This document shows positions 27,636 to 38,459 of a stretch of 64,000 nucleotides of DNA, piece by piece. Source of the DNA: Paenibacillus sp. D2_2 (lineage in GTDB: Bacteria; Bacillota; Bacilli; Paenibacillales; Paenibacillaceae); NCBI RefSeq assembly GCF_031199965.1, contig NZ_CP133605.1:3938501-4002500 (forward strand). Reading direction: 5' to 3'. A model generated the notes under the pieces. The model saw only the letters and a program-made list of their open reading frames with translations. It had not been told where the DNA came from and did not search any database. The first letter of the stretch is position 1. Every line of letters begins with the position of its first letter. Both the position numbers and the translations under genes were made by a program.

Positions 27636-28526
27636 TTAGAAAATTCCATTTTGCCCGAATTTCTTGGCTAATTTGTTGACGGTCAACAGCAGGACCAAAT
27701 TGACAACCGAATTAAACAGCCCGATTGCCGCGGAGAAGCTGAACTGGGATTGAAGCAATCCACTCTTGTAGACATAAGTGGATATCACTTCGGAGCTGCT
27801 TAAATTCAGGGAATTCTGCATCAGAAAAGCTTTCTCGAATCCGACACCGAGTATATTGCCGCAGCTGAGGATCAATAACGTTACAATGGTGGGCATGATC
27901 GATGGCAAATCAATATACCATGCCTGTTGGAATTTGGAAGCTCCATCGACCTTCGCCGCTTCGTGCAGAGAAGGATCAACTCCAGATAACGCAGCCAGGT
28001 AAATAATGCTTCCCCATCCCATACCCTGCCAGATTCCCGACCAGACGTATAAATGGCTGAAGGCATCCGGGTTCGTCAATGTCATCATAGGCCCATGAAT
28101 CAAACCGATGGAATTGAGCAACTGACTGACAACGCCCAATCTTGGGGAAAGAAAGACATTCAGCATTCCTATCAAAATAACCGTTGAAATGAAATGAGGA
28201 GCATAGGTTACGGTCTGCACGACTTTTTTGAATTTCTTGCTCGTCACGCTGTTAAGCGCCAAAGCAAGGATGATGGGTATCGGAAATCCCGCAATAAGAG
28301 AGTATAGACTTAAAGTTAACGTATTTTTGATCAGCACCCAGAATAAATCCAAATGAACGAACCGTGCAAAATGGTATAATCCTACCCAGTCGCTTCCCCA
28401 TATCCCTTTGATCGGCTTGAAATTCTCAAACGCAATCAGCACGCCGTACAAAGGCACATAATCAAACAGAATGACATAAATCAGTGCGGGAAGAACTAAA
28501 AAGTAAAGCCCGATATTTTGTTTCAC
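27636..28526 (-). CDS. carbohydrate ABC permease, LplB type
   Basis: 296 residues, six spans; GLYFLVLPALIYVILFDYVP at the start and the EAA loop LHEAAKVDGASKFQQAWYID. Begins with GTG at 28526; GAAGGGGGA lies about 16 nt away, rather far, so the true start may be a few codons upstream at a non-standard codon. Works with the LplC-type permease and the binding protein gene before it in importing an oligosaccharide. Confidence 0.88.
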   Translation of the reverse strand: MKQNIGLYFLVLPALIYVILFDYVPLYGVLIAFENFKPIKGIWGSDWVGLYHFARFVHLDLFWVLIKNTLTLSLYSLIAGFPIPIILALALNSVTSKKFKKVVQTVTYAPHFISTVILIGMLNVFLSPRLGVVSQLLNSIGLIHGPMMTLTNPDAFSHLYVWSGIWQGMGWGSIIYLAALSGVDPSLHEAAKVDGASKFQQAWYIDLPSIMPTIVTLLILSCGNILGVGFEKAFLMQNSLNLSSSEVISTYVYKSGLLQSQFSFSAAIGLFNSVVNLVLLLTVNKLAKKFGQNGIF

Positions 28527-28578
28527 ACGATTGATGGTTATTCCCCCTTCTTGACTTTATTCAGTTGGATTATTCCAC

Positions 28579-30218
28579 CTATTCATGGCCCAACTTGCTA
28601 GCAGCATCCAATTGTTTTTGATTCAGCTCCATATATTCATCCAGCCCCAGATCCTTCAATTTCTTGACATAGCCATCCCATTCCGCATCAATGTCGCCCT
28701 TGCCGGATATCCAGTTGGCAACCGTGGTTTTGATGTAATCATTAAGCGATTGACTCAAATCGGTCATTCTCTGCTTTTCTTCGTCGCTTAACAAGCCGCT
28801 GGGCATCGGAGGATAGTTCAGGTTTTTTTCCGGCAAATATTTTTTGTAAATATTTTCATATGCCCATTCACGCGTTCCTTCTTTCTTGAAATTGTCGTTG
28901 ACGATCTTGTTGTTGAACATATCTTCATCCAAAAGAGCTATGCCGTAATTGCCCAACGCTCTATCTGCATCCGCCACTTCCGTGGTTGGAGTCAATAATT
29001 CGTATTTGCCGTCACTGCTTTTCTTCCACCATACGTCTTCGCTGCCGAAGTTCTCCGTTAAAGACCATTCCGGATCGGCCAGGAGCTCTGCCAATCTTGC
29101 TGATGCCACGGGATACTTATTGTTTTTGAAGATGACAAAGTTTCGCGGCCAGATGCTTTTGGTCTGACGGCGTATTAAGGGATTCTTGCCGTTTGGAGAC
29201 TTCAATGGCGCCATCGGGGTCCACCATTTCCCGTCGCTCGCGTTTTGTCCTTGATCTACAAACGAAGTCATTGAACCGACCAAAGGAGGGGTGGATGAAA
29301 TGGCAGCCGTATATCTTCCCCAATCATCTGTAAACGCTTCCGGAACGATCAACCCGTTTTTATACAAATCGGCCATGTATTTGATCGGCTCTTTGAGATC
29401 GGGATTCGTGGCCTGTGATTTATATTTGCCGTCTTCTACAATGAAATAGCTGCCTGGGTATATACGCCGAACGCGCCATACATATCGAATTGGCCGCCAA
29501 TGTTGTTGCCGTACAATATGTAGTATGGGATGACGTTCTTTGGTATCGAACCCTTTCCTGCATTATTTTTGAAAGCCATCAACACGTTTTTGAATTCATC
29601 CGTCGTCGTAGGTATCTGAAGTCCCAATTCATCCAGCCATTTTTTGTTGATAAACCATTGATCCCGCAGGTTATAGGAGGTCTCATTCAATACCGCGTAA
29701 GGAAAGCCGTACAATTTGCCATCCGGCATCAGTGCCTGCTTCTTTTGCTCCGGATTCGTGTCAAAGAACTTTTTCCAGGAGGGGGCGTATTGCAGGAGAT
29801 CATCGATTCCGACGATATCTCCCGCATCGATGGCATCCGACATCGCCTGTTCAGAAGCATCCATTCTGAACCCGATATCCGGGTAGTCCCGGCTGCTGAA
29901 CATCAGGTTCGCTTTTTCGGCATCGCTGTATACTTTCAGGTTGATTTTTATGTTCGTTTTTTTCTCGATTTTTTTCCATAAGTTATATTGGGTGAAATCT
30001 CCCATATGGGCTCCGTTTGCAATGCCCACAGTTAATGTAATCGGCTCTTTCGTAATTGGAAAACCTGTGGCATTCGTGATTCCGCCGTCAAGCAAATTGT
30101 TCTCAGATGCAGGCGGGTTACTCTCGTTTTGTTTTGTATCGGTGCAAGCGACTAATGTTCCACTGATGAGTATAATACTCATGATACAGGATAGAAATTT
30201 GGATACTCTGTTTTTCAT
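28579..30218 (-). pseudogene. extracellular solute-binding lipoprotein, frameshifted
   Basis: ATG at 30218 after GGGGGGAG. Lipoprotein signal KFLSCIMSIILISGTLVACT (lipobox LVAC). DYPDIGFRMDASEQAMSDAI, GKLYGFPYAVLNETSYNLRD and the long C-terminal part match LplA/YtcQ-like family 1 binding proteins of ~545 residues. The frame changes near 29455 in a TATATA stretch (two extra bases, or one missing). It delivers sugar to the permeases encoded immediately downstream. Confidence 0.85.
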
Positions 30219-30237
30219 TCAGATACTCCCCCCGGCT

Positions 30238-31162
30238 TTAAAATGTATGGAGATTAAACATCTCCCGAATCTGCTGCTCCATTCCCCTAAGTTGCTCGAT
30301 CTCAAGCATCATCGAAGCACTCAGACTTGCATTACCACCAGTACGTCCGTGCAAACCGATTGAAAGCCCTTCCAAGCTTAAATGATACTTGGCATTCAGC
30401 GGATAAGGCTGACGTTCAACCGCAGATGCTAGACCGAGAAATTGCTGCAGCCGGACCGCCTCGGCGACATTACCCCGCTGCAGTTGAAGCAGCCTCACAT
30501 ACAGATCAGGATGGAAGTTGACCATAACGCCACTATATCCGGCCGCCCCCATATCCAATGATTTCAACAATGTAGCGGCATTTGCATTGAACAGCTTTAA
30601 GCTCGTGCCCCTAATCGCATCCAGCTTGGCTTCGATCTGCTCTGGATCACAGCAGGTATCCTTCAGGAAGGAAAACCGCCCCGTTCCCGCGCACCACTTC
30701 AATAGTTCGGGAGAAAGCAAACGTTTATACGGGTAGGGGCACTCGTAAATGCCAAAGGAAACATCAGGCACTTCCGATAAAATCATTTCCGCGTTCTGTT
30801 TCCACACCTCCTCCGATTCGTCTGCCGCGGCCAGTCGGTTGCTTACCAATACGAATGCATCGATACCTGGTGGAGGAAATCCGGCGGATTTCCTCTATCT
30901 GATCCGAATTTGTATCCGAGATGTGGCCCGAAGCGATGACCTGTACGCGTCCTGCAGCCTTCTCCGTTACAAACTTCGCCAATTGGACACGTTCCTCTAA
31001 CGATAAAGCGAACATTTCACTGGACTGGCAAACTGCGAACAACCCCTGGACTCCATGACCAATAAGCCATTCAACATACTCCCTTAACGCAGTGTAATCA
31101 ATCTCCTTTTTTTCATTAAAAGGGGTAATCATCGTCGGAAAAACGCCGTTTCTGATATCCAT
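30238..31162 (-). pseudogene. DapA/NanA-family lyase, frameshifted
   Basis: ATG at 31162 (AAGGAGAAG upstream). DIRNGVFPTMITPFNEKKEI is the typical start of dihydrodipicolinate synthase/N-acetylneuraminate lyase proteins; the catalytic Schiff-base Lys is likely in RFSFLKDTCCDPEQI and the Tyr in FGIYECPYPYKRLL. The frame changes near 30875 (one extra base); restored length about 308. Lying with sialidase-like genes, it may cleave a keto-acid sugar, but no other sialate genes are present, so the substrate is open. Confidence 0.8.
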
Positions 31163-31183
31163 CGTCTTCGCCTTCTCCTTCTC

Positions 31184-32738
31184 TTATCGTTTCGCCAGAA
31201 ATTCATCGATTTGCTTTTGCATTTCCGCCTGAATTTTGTCGATCCCTGCGGCTTTCATCTGTTTATTCAGCTCCGCTAAACCTTTGTCGATGTCCGGAAT
31301 CACTCCGTATTCGAGCGGGATGGCATACCGAAGCATAACGTTGCTTACATTCGCCACTTCTGTCTTTACATCGGCATTGTTGAATACAAACGTTTCAAGC
31401 GGATAGTGGTATACTTTCCCTTCCCATACTTTCGCCAGGTCAGCGGCTTCTTGCGGAAAGGTCACATTCACCCGATTTAAAGGCGAGTCAAAGCTCCATT
31501 TGGAGTAACCTGCATAGTTCGCGTTTTGGGCCGTTGATTTGAATTTGTCTTCGCCAACGGGTTCGTAATGCGTGCCGGCTGATGCCGTGCATAATCAGAT
31601 CATGCAGTTCTTTATCGTTTTGCACCAGGTCGATAAACATCAATGCGCGTTCCGGATTTTTAGAGGTTGCATGGATCGAAGTTCCGTTCTGCGTAGAAAC
31701 CGCAACGGACTTTTTGCTGTTTGGAGTGAGATCCGCCAATGCCACTTCATATTCCGGTTTATCCCTGCGAATTTCAGCCATTTTGGCTCCAAGCGTATCC
31801 AAATTTTGTGTAACCGTTGCCGTTTTTCCGTCTTTAAAATCCTGCATATGATCATTTTTACTGTTTAGAACATTTTTCGACCATGCGTTATTGTCGGCAA
31901 GATCCTTGTAATAGGCCAACAACTCTTTGAACTCAGGCGTTTGGTAAATGTTAAATATTTGTCCTTTGCCGTCCGTTATTTTGAAGGCCAGCGGCAAGTC
32001 GAGATCCGGCATGTTCCAGTCATTCTTCTGCTTCACCAAGATGCGATCCAAATTGTGCAGCTTCCAATCTCCCGCTTCGGGAGTGAATGGAATGATGCCT
32101 GGTTCATTTTTGGCTATCGCCTTTATATATTCCGCAAACGTTTCAGGGCTGTTGATTTCAGGCAAGCCATATTTTTTGCGCAAATCTTCGCGGTACAAAA
32201 TCAGTTTTTCGACGAACCCTCCTTTATTGGATGGAACCATGTAAAGTTTGCCGTTCACTTTTGCTTGTTCCCAGCTTTCCTTCGGCATCGCTTTCCAGGT
32301 CATTGGCATATAAGTCGAAAGCATTTGATCCGTTAATTCCAAAAATCCTCCCTTCAATGCCTGATCGCTGTAGCCTGCCCAGTTGGCGGAATAGATTAAA
32401 TCAAAATCTTCGTTGGCGGCTAACTTGAGCGGATATTTCTGTGCCCAATCAGACCAATCCAGAAACTCCGCTTCGATGGTCGCATTGATCTTCTGTTTCA
32501 GCTTCTTATTGATTTCTGCATACACCTGATCGTAATCGACAGGTTTTGGCCCCAGAAAAATCATCTTCAGCTTAACTTCATTGGAAGTATCCGAATTCTC
32601 GTCTTGCGCAGCCGTCTGTTTGCTGTCTGCCGGTTTTGCGGTTTCTTCGCCCCCTTTGTTCCCGCCACCGCAGGCGTTTAGAATCATGACCATAATGAGA
32701 ACAAATGCCAGCATGGCCCGCTTACTCTTCTTCTGCAT
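31184..32738 (-). pseudogene. extracellular solute-binding lipoprotein, frameshifted
   Basis: Start at the ATG at 32738 (AAGGGGAG upstream). Lipoprotein signal RAMLAFVLIMVMILNACGGG (lipobox LNAC). GKLYMVPSNKGGFVEKLILY and GTSIHATSKNPERALMFIDL fit LplA/YtcQ-like sugar-binding proteins with a DUF3502-like C-terminal part. The frame shifts near 31570; the C-terminal section ends in QIDEFLAKR. Restored length about 518 residues. Works with the permeases at 32.9-34.7 kb. Confidence 0.85.
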
Positions 32739-32806
32739 CTTCAAAACTCCCCTTTATGATATATTGATGGACCAGTTTTAAATCCCAATGACATACAAGC
32801 AATCAA

Positions 32807-32814
32807 AAGCGCTT
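32807..32814. promoter_or_regulatory. possible weak cre-like palindrome
   Basis: AAGCGCTT in the 140-bp gap upstream of the binding-protein gene resembles the core of catabolite-response elements, but flanks match poorly. Confidence 0.25.
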
Positions 32815-32882
32815 CTGCATATCCTGCCAAACATGTTGTTCTCAGCCTTTTGCTTATGCAAGGAATGCAGAATTCGATTAAA

Positions 32883-33795
32883 TCATCCTTTTACGGCGCC
32901 AATCGTCATGCCTTGCACAAAATACTTCTGGATAAACGGGTAGGTAATCAAAATGGGACCGCTTGCAACAATCGTCATCGCCATCTTCAAACTTTCGGCC
33001 GGAATGCTCGTTGTCATCACAGCTCCCGATTCCATCATCGCTTTTCTCATGCCATCCATATTGCCAAGCATTTTGTAGAGATAATATTGCAGTGGCATCA
33101 GCTTTTCGTCGGAAACGAACAGTAAAGCATGATACCAATCATTCCAATAACCCAGCGCAAGAAACAAACCGATGGTGGCGAGCGCCGGCTTTGAGAGCGG
33201 GATGATCAGGCGAATAAAAATACGGAAGTCGCCAGCCCCATCTATTTTTGCCGATTCGACGATTGCCTCCGGAACATTGCTCATAAAAGATTTCATGACA
33301 AGAATGTAGAAAACATTAAATAGCATTGGGATGATTAAAGCCAGGATCCTATCTTTCAAATGGAGAAAGTTCACCATGAGCAAATACCAGGGAACAAGCC
33401 CTCCACTAAACAATGTTGTAAAGAAAAAATAGAAGGAAAATGTATTTCGCCATTTAAAATCTTTTCTAGAAAGGCAATAAGCGGTCATCGCTGTCAGAAA
33501 CAAGCCCAATATCGTGCCGACCAAGGTAACGGTGATCGTTACCGCATAAGCTCGTAGCATTTGCTCGGGTACTTGAAGAGAATGCCGTAAGCATCCAGCG
33601 AGAGCACTGTTGGGAACAGCTTAAACCCCTCTTCGCGATTGCGCTCTCCTCCGTCAAGGAGGAGGAAACAATCAACAGAAAAGGAAACAGACACAGGATG
33701 GCAAGTATGGATAGCAGCACATAACCCATGACGACGAATAGCTGGCGGTCAAGTTGTTGTCCGGCTGCTTTGGAAGGACTCGTATTGCTTATCAC
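32883..33795 (-). pseudogene. carbohydrate ABC permease, LplC/YtcP type, two frameshifts
   Basis: Start GTG at 33795 with GGAGG 9 nt upstream. VVMGYVLLSILAILCLFPFL begins the first span. The frame changes near 33640 (to KLFPTVLSLDAYGILFKYP) and again near 33575 (to MLRAYAVTITVTLVGTILGL). EAIVESAKIDGAGDFRIFIR is the EAA loop. Restored length about 304 residues, ending MTIGAVKG. Partner of the LplB-type gene directly upstream. Confidence 0.85.
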
Positions 33796-33813
33796 TTTTC
33801 ATGACCTCCATGT

Positions 33814-34734
33814 TCAGAATAATGCGCGGTCTCTGTCGTGTTTGCGTACAGCATAGTTGACTACGAGAATGGTTATAAAACCAAGCACGGATTGATAAAC
33901 GCCAGCGGCAGCCGACATTCCGATTTCATTCGTCGTAATCAGGGACCTAAAAACAAAGGTGTCGATCACATCCGTTGCGGAAAACAATACGCCGTTGTTG
34001 CCCACCATGTTGTAAAACATTCCGAAGTCGCCTCTGAAAATATTGCCAACGGCCAGCAGCACAAGAATAATGATCGTCGGATACAGATTGGGAATGGTTA
34101 CCTTGAAAACACGTTGAAAAATATTTGCTCCATCGATCTCGGCCGCTTCATACATCTCGGTATCAATACTCGTTATGGCAGCCAGATACATCACTGTTCC
34201 ATACCCTAACGCTTTCCAAGCGGCGACGATGACAAGAATGAATGGCCAGTAAGAAGGCGTATTATAAATGTCGATCGGTTCAATGCCTATTCCCTTTAGA
34301 AGCACGTTGACGGTGCCAATGTTATAATTCAACAGATTATAAGCAATCGAGCCAACCACAACCCAAGAGATGAAATAAGGCAGAAACAATACGGATTGCG
34401 TTATTTTACGAAACCATTTGCCCCCAACCTCAAACAGCAGGATAGCTGTCGTAATTTGCAGAAGGTTATTGACCACGATAAACGCGATATTATATAATGC
34501 CGTATTCCTTGTTACCCTCCATGCATCCCCGGATTCAAAGAAAAAACGAATGTTATCGAGCCCGTTCCAGGGACTACCGAATACACCTCCTGCATAATCA
34601 AAACGTTTGAACGCAAGTATGATCCCGGCCATCGGAACATAAGCAAAAAGCAGAAAATATAGGACGGCTGGGGCCAGCATTAACAATATGACTCGATATC
34701 GGACAACATCCCCCCAGAATCCATGACGTTTCAT
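33814..34734 (-). CDS. carbohydrate ABC permease, LplB type
   Basis: 306 residues, six spans; VILLMLAPAVLYFLLFAYVP at the start and EAA loop MYEAAEIDGANIFQRVFKVT. ATG follows AAAGGGGAA. It begins the transport part of the cluster, about 160 bp downstream of the response-regulator gene and beyond a terminator, so its transcription probably starts at its own promoter controlled by the YesN-like regulator. Confidence 0.9.
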   Translation of the reverse strand: MKRHGFWGDVVRYRVILLMLAPAVLYFLLFAYVPMAGIILAFKRFDYAGGVFGSPWNGLDNIRFFFESGDAWRVTRNTALYNIAFIVVNNLLQITTAILLFEVGGKWFRKITQSVLFLPYFISWVVVGSIAYNLLNYNIGTVNVLLKGIGIEPIDIYNTPSYWPFILVIVAAWKALGYGTVMYLAAITSIDTEMYEAAEIDGANIFQRVFKVTIPNLYPTIIILVLLAVGNIFRGDFGMFYNMVGNNGVLFSATDVIDTFVFRSLITTNEIGMSAAAGVYQSVLGFITILVVNYAVRKHDRDRALF

Positions 34735-34856
34735 CTGTATTCCCCTTTCTCTAATCTCTACGATTTAATTATAGATAGGAATCTATCGAGATATCATTCA
34801 GGGAGCAATGAAAACCAATACTAATTCAACGATCCTGTTGAAAAAGTATTTAAAAT

Positions 34857-34886
34857 GGCCCGAATCCGCCTGTGGATCCGAGCCAT
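34857..34886 (-). terminator. terminator after response-regulator gene
   Basis: TGGCTCGGATCC, loop, GGATTCGGGCCA on the minus strand, followed by TTTTAAATACTTTTTC. Separates the two-component genes from the transport genes. Confidence 0.6.
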
Positions 34887-34894
34887 ATATTCCT

Positions 34895-36493
34895 TCATCT
34901 GTGTTTCAAGTCGCTAAACCTTATTCTTTTTTCGATATTCTCCGGCGACATCCCCATTGACTGCTTAAACTGTCTGTTGAAATATATCATGTTTTTATAC
35001 CCAACGCGTTCAGCAATCTCGTATATTTTTAAAGTAGGATCAAGCAGCAGCTCGCAGACGCGTTTCATTCGCATTTGGTTCAAAAAATCGCTGAACAGAA
35101 TATTGGTTTCGGTCTTGAACAGCTGGCCGAGATAATTCGGGCTAAATCCAAAATGGGCGGCAACTTCGATTAACGTGATCTTCTGTTCAAGTTTGATGGA
35201 TACATAGTCCGTAATCTCATCAATCAACTTTCTTTTTATCCTTGTTTTTTTTACATACAACAGCTCGGATAATTCAAAAAACCTCTTCCTTAGCCAGGAA
35301 ACAATATCATGTACCGTTTCGAATTGAAAGAGAATCTGGGGTTGATGGGAATCCCACTTTACGACCTCGTATAAATTTTCGTTCATTTGCCGTAATTCCG
35401 CATGCAGCTTCGAGGTGATCCGGATGATGAGGTCATAGACGTCGTTTTTTTGGTAAATCGGTTCATTCCCTTGGAAAAGCATCTGCAGGCAGTCATCAAT
35501 TGTCATCAAATCGTATTCCAGCATCGCCCGCAGCATCCGTTCAACGGTTTCTTCCAGCTGCGATCCCATCTTTTCCGTAGGCGACCATTCGGAAGCGGAA
35601 GCATCACGAATCAAACGGTTCTTGCCCAGGATCCACTTAATGCTCAAAGCAGCCTGTGCCTGATGGTAGGAGTCATGCAGCTTATTCATCTCTGTTGTGT
35701 ACATCCCTATGCCAATTGTTAAGGTAAACGGAAACTTCTGGCTAAATGCTTGTATTAAATCATTGAGCAGTATGGAAAGATGATCTTTCTGTAATGTAGA
35801 AATGAGAACAAAGTGAAAATCGTAGCTGCTGATGACATATCCTAAATGTTTCTCATCGGCGAATTGGCGGACAAAATTCGTAACATCAGTCGTCATTGTA
35901 CGCCTGTCATCCTCCGCCATCGTCTTGATCTTCCAAGCCAAATCATCGATTTCTATAAGTGAAACGACAGATCCATGATGTAATAACGGCGCGAGAAAGT
36001 CGGTTACATGCTCTTCGATCGGCCCCGGCGTCATTTCATTGAACCAGCGGAGCAGGATCTCCTGATTCACAAGTTTCAACGTTTCCGTCAAGGACAGATC
36101 CTGCTTCCGTTCTGTCTCAATTTTGGAGCAGAGCATCATCAGCATTTCGTGAAGCTCATCGTCATCTACAGGTTTGAGCAGATAACCGGAAGCACTTAAA
36201 TGTATCGCCTCTTTCGCGTAGCTGAAATCCTGATGGCCGCTGATAAAAATAATATGGACATGCGGATTTATTGCTTTCGCCTTTCGCGCAAATTCCATTC
36301 CACTCATAATCGGCATGCGGATATCCGAAAGAATAATGTCAATTCGTTCCTGCTCCATCATCTCCAAGGCGGTAAATCCGCTCTTCGCGGTCCCTGCAAC
36401 CTTCAGGGAAGGCAGGTGGTTGCTTACCACCCTGCGCCTAAGCCATTCCAGATCGATATCTTCGTCATCCACAAGCATGACGTTAATATTCAT
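34895..36493 (-). CDS. response regulator with AraC-type DNA-binding domain (YesN-like)
   Basis: 532 residues. The receiver domain opens INVMLVDDEDIDLEWLRRRV; DIILSDIRMPIMSGMEFARK has the phospho-accepting Asp (about residue 55), with conserved S/T and Lys (LLKPVDD). The C-terminus has two AraC helix-turn-helix motifs (ITLIEVAAHFGFSPNYLGQL; YEIAERVGYKNMIYFNRQFK). The start overlaps the kinase stop (ATGA), so the two are translated together. Probably activates the downstream ABC transporter and sugar genes. Confidence 0.93.
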   Translation of the reverse strand: MNINVMLVDDEDIDLEWLRRRVVSNHLPSLKVAGTAKSGFTALEMMEQERIDIILSDIRMPIMSGMEFARKAKAINPHVHIIFISGHQDFSYAKEAIHLSASGYLLKPVDDDELHEMLMMLCSKIETERKQDLSLTETLKLVNQEILLRWFNEMTPGPIEEHVTDFLAPLLHHGSVVSLIEIDDLAWKIKTMAEDDRRTMTTDVTNFVRQFADEKHLGYVISSYDFHFVLISTLQKDHLSILLNDLIQAFSQKFPFTLTIGIGMYTTEMNKLHDSYHQAQAALSIKWILGKNRLIRDASASEWSPTEKMGSQLEETVERMLRAMLEYDLMTIDDCLQMLFQGNEPIYQKNDVYDLIIRITSKLHAELRQMNENLYEVVKWDSHQPQILFQFETVHDIVSWLRKRFFELSELLYVKKTRIKRKLIDEITDYVSIKLEQKITLIEVAAHFGFSPNYLGQLFKTETNILFSDFLNQMRMKRVCELLLDPTLKIYEIAERVGYKNMIYFNRQFKQSMGMSPENIEKRIRFSDLKHR

Positions 36494-38208
36494 ATCTCAT
36501 TCACCTCAACGTTGTCTATGGGGAGTAAAATTTGTACCGTTGTTCCCGCACCATAAATGCTGGCAATATGGATTCCGAAATCGCTTCCATATCTGAGCTT
36601 GATGCGTTCCTGGACATTTATAAGCCCATACCCATCAGATTGAGTACTGGCGGATAGCATTTTACGTAATGTCTCCGGTTTCATTCCAATCCCGTTATCA
36701 ATGATCTTAAGCTCGATGCGATCCTTTAACCGGTGCCCGGTGATACGAATAGCTATCGTTTCGCCAAACCAGGCATGCTTAAAAATATTTTCCACAAACG
36801 GCTGCAAAATCAATTTAATGACCTTAACATCCCTGATTTCCGAATCAATGTCCATATAAACCGTAAAGTTATTCGCATATTTTACCCGCTGTATTTCCAG
36901 GTAAGTTTCCACCTGTTCCAATTCCTGTTCAAGCGAAACATACACATGTCCTTCATTAAGCGTCAGCCGGTAAAACTTGGCGAGTCCTTTAACCATTTTG
37001 GTGACCTTTCGAGTTTCCCCCAAATTCGCCAGACTACCGATGGTTGATAACGTATTGTAAAGAAAATGGGGATTAATTTGCGCTTGGAGCGCATCGAGCT
37101 CGGCCTGCTTTTTCTGAATCCCCTGCTCGTAAACATTCCTGATCAGATCTTGAATGCTTCTCGCCATCGCATTGAAAGCGTCAGCGATGTGGACAAATTC
37201 ATCGTTTCCGGAAAACTGAATCCTCTTATAGAAATTACCTTCCTGAAATGATTCGATCAACGTTACAATCCGTTTCATCTTCTTGCCGGAAAGCCGGGCA
37301 ACGATGAATCCGATACCGGCCATGACTAGGAAACTTATCGAACAAACCATGCCAATCGCTTTCTGCATCCTGCCGGCATCCTTGTTCAAATAGGCATGCG
37401 GCACCAGTGCTTCGATGATAAAGTTTGTACCGGGAATCGCTTCCTGTATCGTGAAAAATGATCCTTCGAGCTCGTGCGCATTCCCTTTCTTATACATCGC
37501 TGTTCCTGAAGCAGCATCTATCAAGCGCAGATTAATCCCTTCTTTGATCGGGAATGTATCGAAACTGCTTAAAAGATCGTCAAACCGGGCCGTTACACGA
37601 ATATAGCCGATGACAGATGAATAACCGCCCGATGAAATCAATTTGCGGAAATGGGAAATGTCCCCCAATTCCCGGTCCGAATCAATCTGAAGCCATAAAT
37701 TGTCTTTCCTCGAGGATTGCAATGATTTGAACCACTGGCTGTTTTCGATGCTGCGGGCTGAAAGAATATAATAATCCCGCTTGGTGATTGGTTTCGACAT
37801 ATCATCGCCGGGAATTTCGTATATCTTCGTGTTTGTCGTGTAGAGTACCAGGCGAATGTTATTCCCGAATAATAACAGCGGCGCTTTCATTTGCGGAACA
37901 ATTTCATCCCTCGTTTTAAGCATAATGTCCAGAGGCTCCCCTTGGATCTGCAGGGCGTCTTGAAAAGAAATGCTGGAGAACAATGTGTTGGACATCCGCT
38001 GAATTTCATCCATTTGGTATTTCATGTTGTTCTTTGTTTGCTCCAGAGCGGTCCGAATATTGGTTTCGGCCATTTCGGTCCTTGATTTAATGAGCATCGT
38101 GTAGGAAATATAGCCGATCACCACATCCGTTAGCAAGACCAGAATCAAATAGGGAATCATCACCTTGTATGTGTATGGAATATACAGCTTGCCAGATACT
38201 TTGCTCAT
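36490..38208 (-). CDS. sensor histidine kinase (YesM-like)
   Basis: 572 residues from the ATG at 38208 (AAGGTGG upstream). A membrane span near residue 15-37 (VMIPYLILVLLTDVVIGYIS), an extracellular dCache-like sensing region, a second span (MVCSISFLVMAGIGFIVARL), HAMP, then the His_kinase motif ALQAQINPHFLYNTLSTIGS with the phospho-His, and an ATPase domain (LILQPFVENIFKHAW; IIDNGIGM). Senses an extracellular sugar, or its loaded binding protein, and phosphorylates the adjacent regulator. Confidence 0.93.
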   Translation of the reverse strand: MSKVSGKLYIPYTYKVMIPYLILVLLTDVVIGYISYTMLIKSRTEMAETNIRTALEQTKNNMKYQMDEIQRMSNTLFSSISFQDALQIQGEPLDIMLKTRDEIVPQMKAPLLLFGNNIRLVLYTTNTKIYEIPGDDMSKPITKRDYYILSARSIENSQWFKSLQSSRKDNLWLQIDSDRELGDISHFRKLISSGGYSSVIGYIRVTARFDDLLSSFDTFPIKEGINLRLIDAASGTAMYKKGNAHELEGSFFTIQEAIPGTNFIIEALVPHAYLNKDAGRMQKAIGMVCSISFLVMAGIGFIVARLSGKKMKRIVTLIESFQEGNFYKRIQFSGNDEFVHIADAFNAMARSIQDLIRNVYEQGIQKKQAELDALQAQINPHFLYNTLSTIGSLANLGETRKVTKMVKGLAKFYRLTLNEGHVYVSLEQELEQVETYLEIQRVKYANNFTVYMDIDSEIRDVKVIKLILQPFVENIFKHAWFGETIAIRITGHRLKDRIELKIIDNGIGMKPETLRKMLSASTQSDGYGLINVQERIKLRYGSDFGIHIASIYGAGTTVQILLPIDNVEVNEI

Positions 38209-38330
38209 CCGTTCCACCTTGGCTTTCTGTTTTTCAAGAAATGGAGTTAAAAAGAAATCTGAATCTCCGAAACGACATCACTAATGTTAGAGTTGTTTCG
38301 ACAACCGAAAATGAATTCCTTCTTTCTATA

Positions 38331-38359
38331 TTGACTCGATTCCAAACAAAATCTAAAAT
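38331..38359 (+). promoter_or_regulatory. sigma-A type promoter of esterase gene
   Basis: TTGACT (38331-38336), 17 bp, TAAAAT (38354-38359), about 100 bp before the esterase start. Confidence 0.6.
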
Positions 38360-38429
38360 GAACACAAAACAAATTAAAATTCATGCTGGAAGTCCTATCA
38401 CCCCAATGAAGAGCTATCGCTCATTGAAT

Positions 38430-38443
38430 TGAAACCGATTACA
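38430..38443 (+). promoter_or_regulatory. catabolite-response element (cre)
   Basis: TGAAACCGATTACA fits the Bacillus cre pattern TGNAANCGNWNNCW. It lies downstream of the promoter and upstream of the ribosome binding site (AGGAGGAG), where bound CcpA would block elongation. Predicts glucose repression of the esterase gene. Confidence 0.6.
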
Positions 38444-38459
38444 TAGGAGGAGTTAGACT

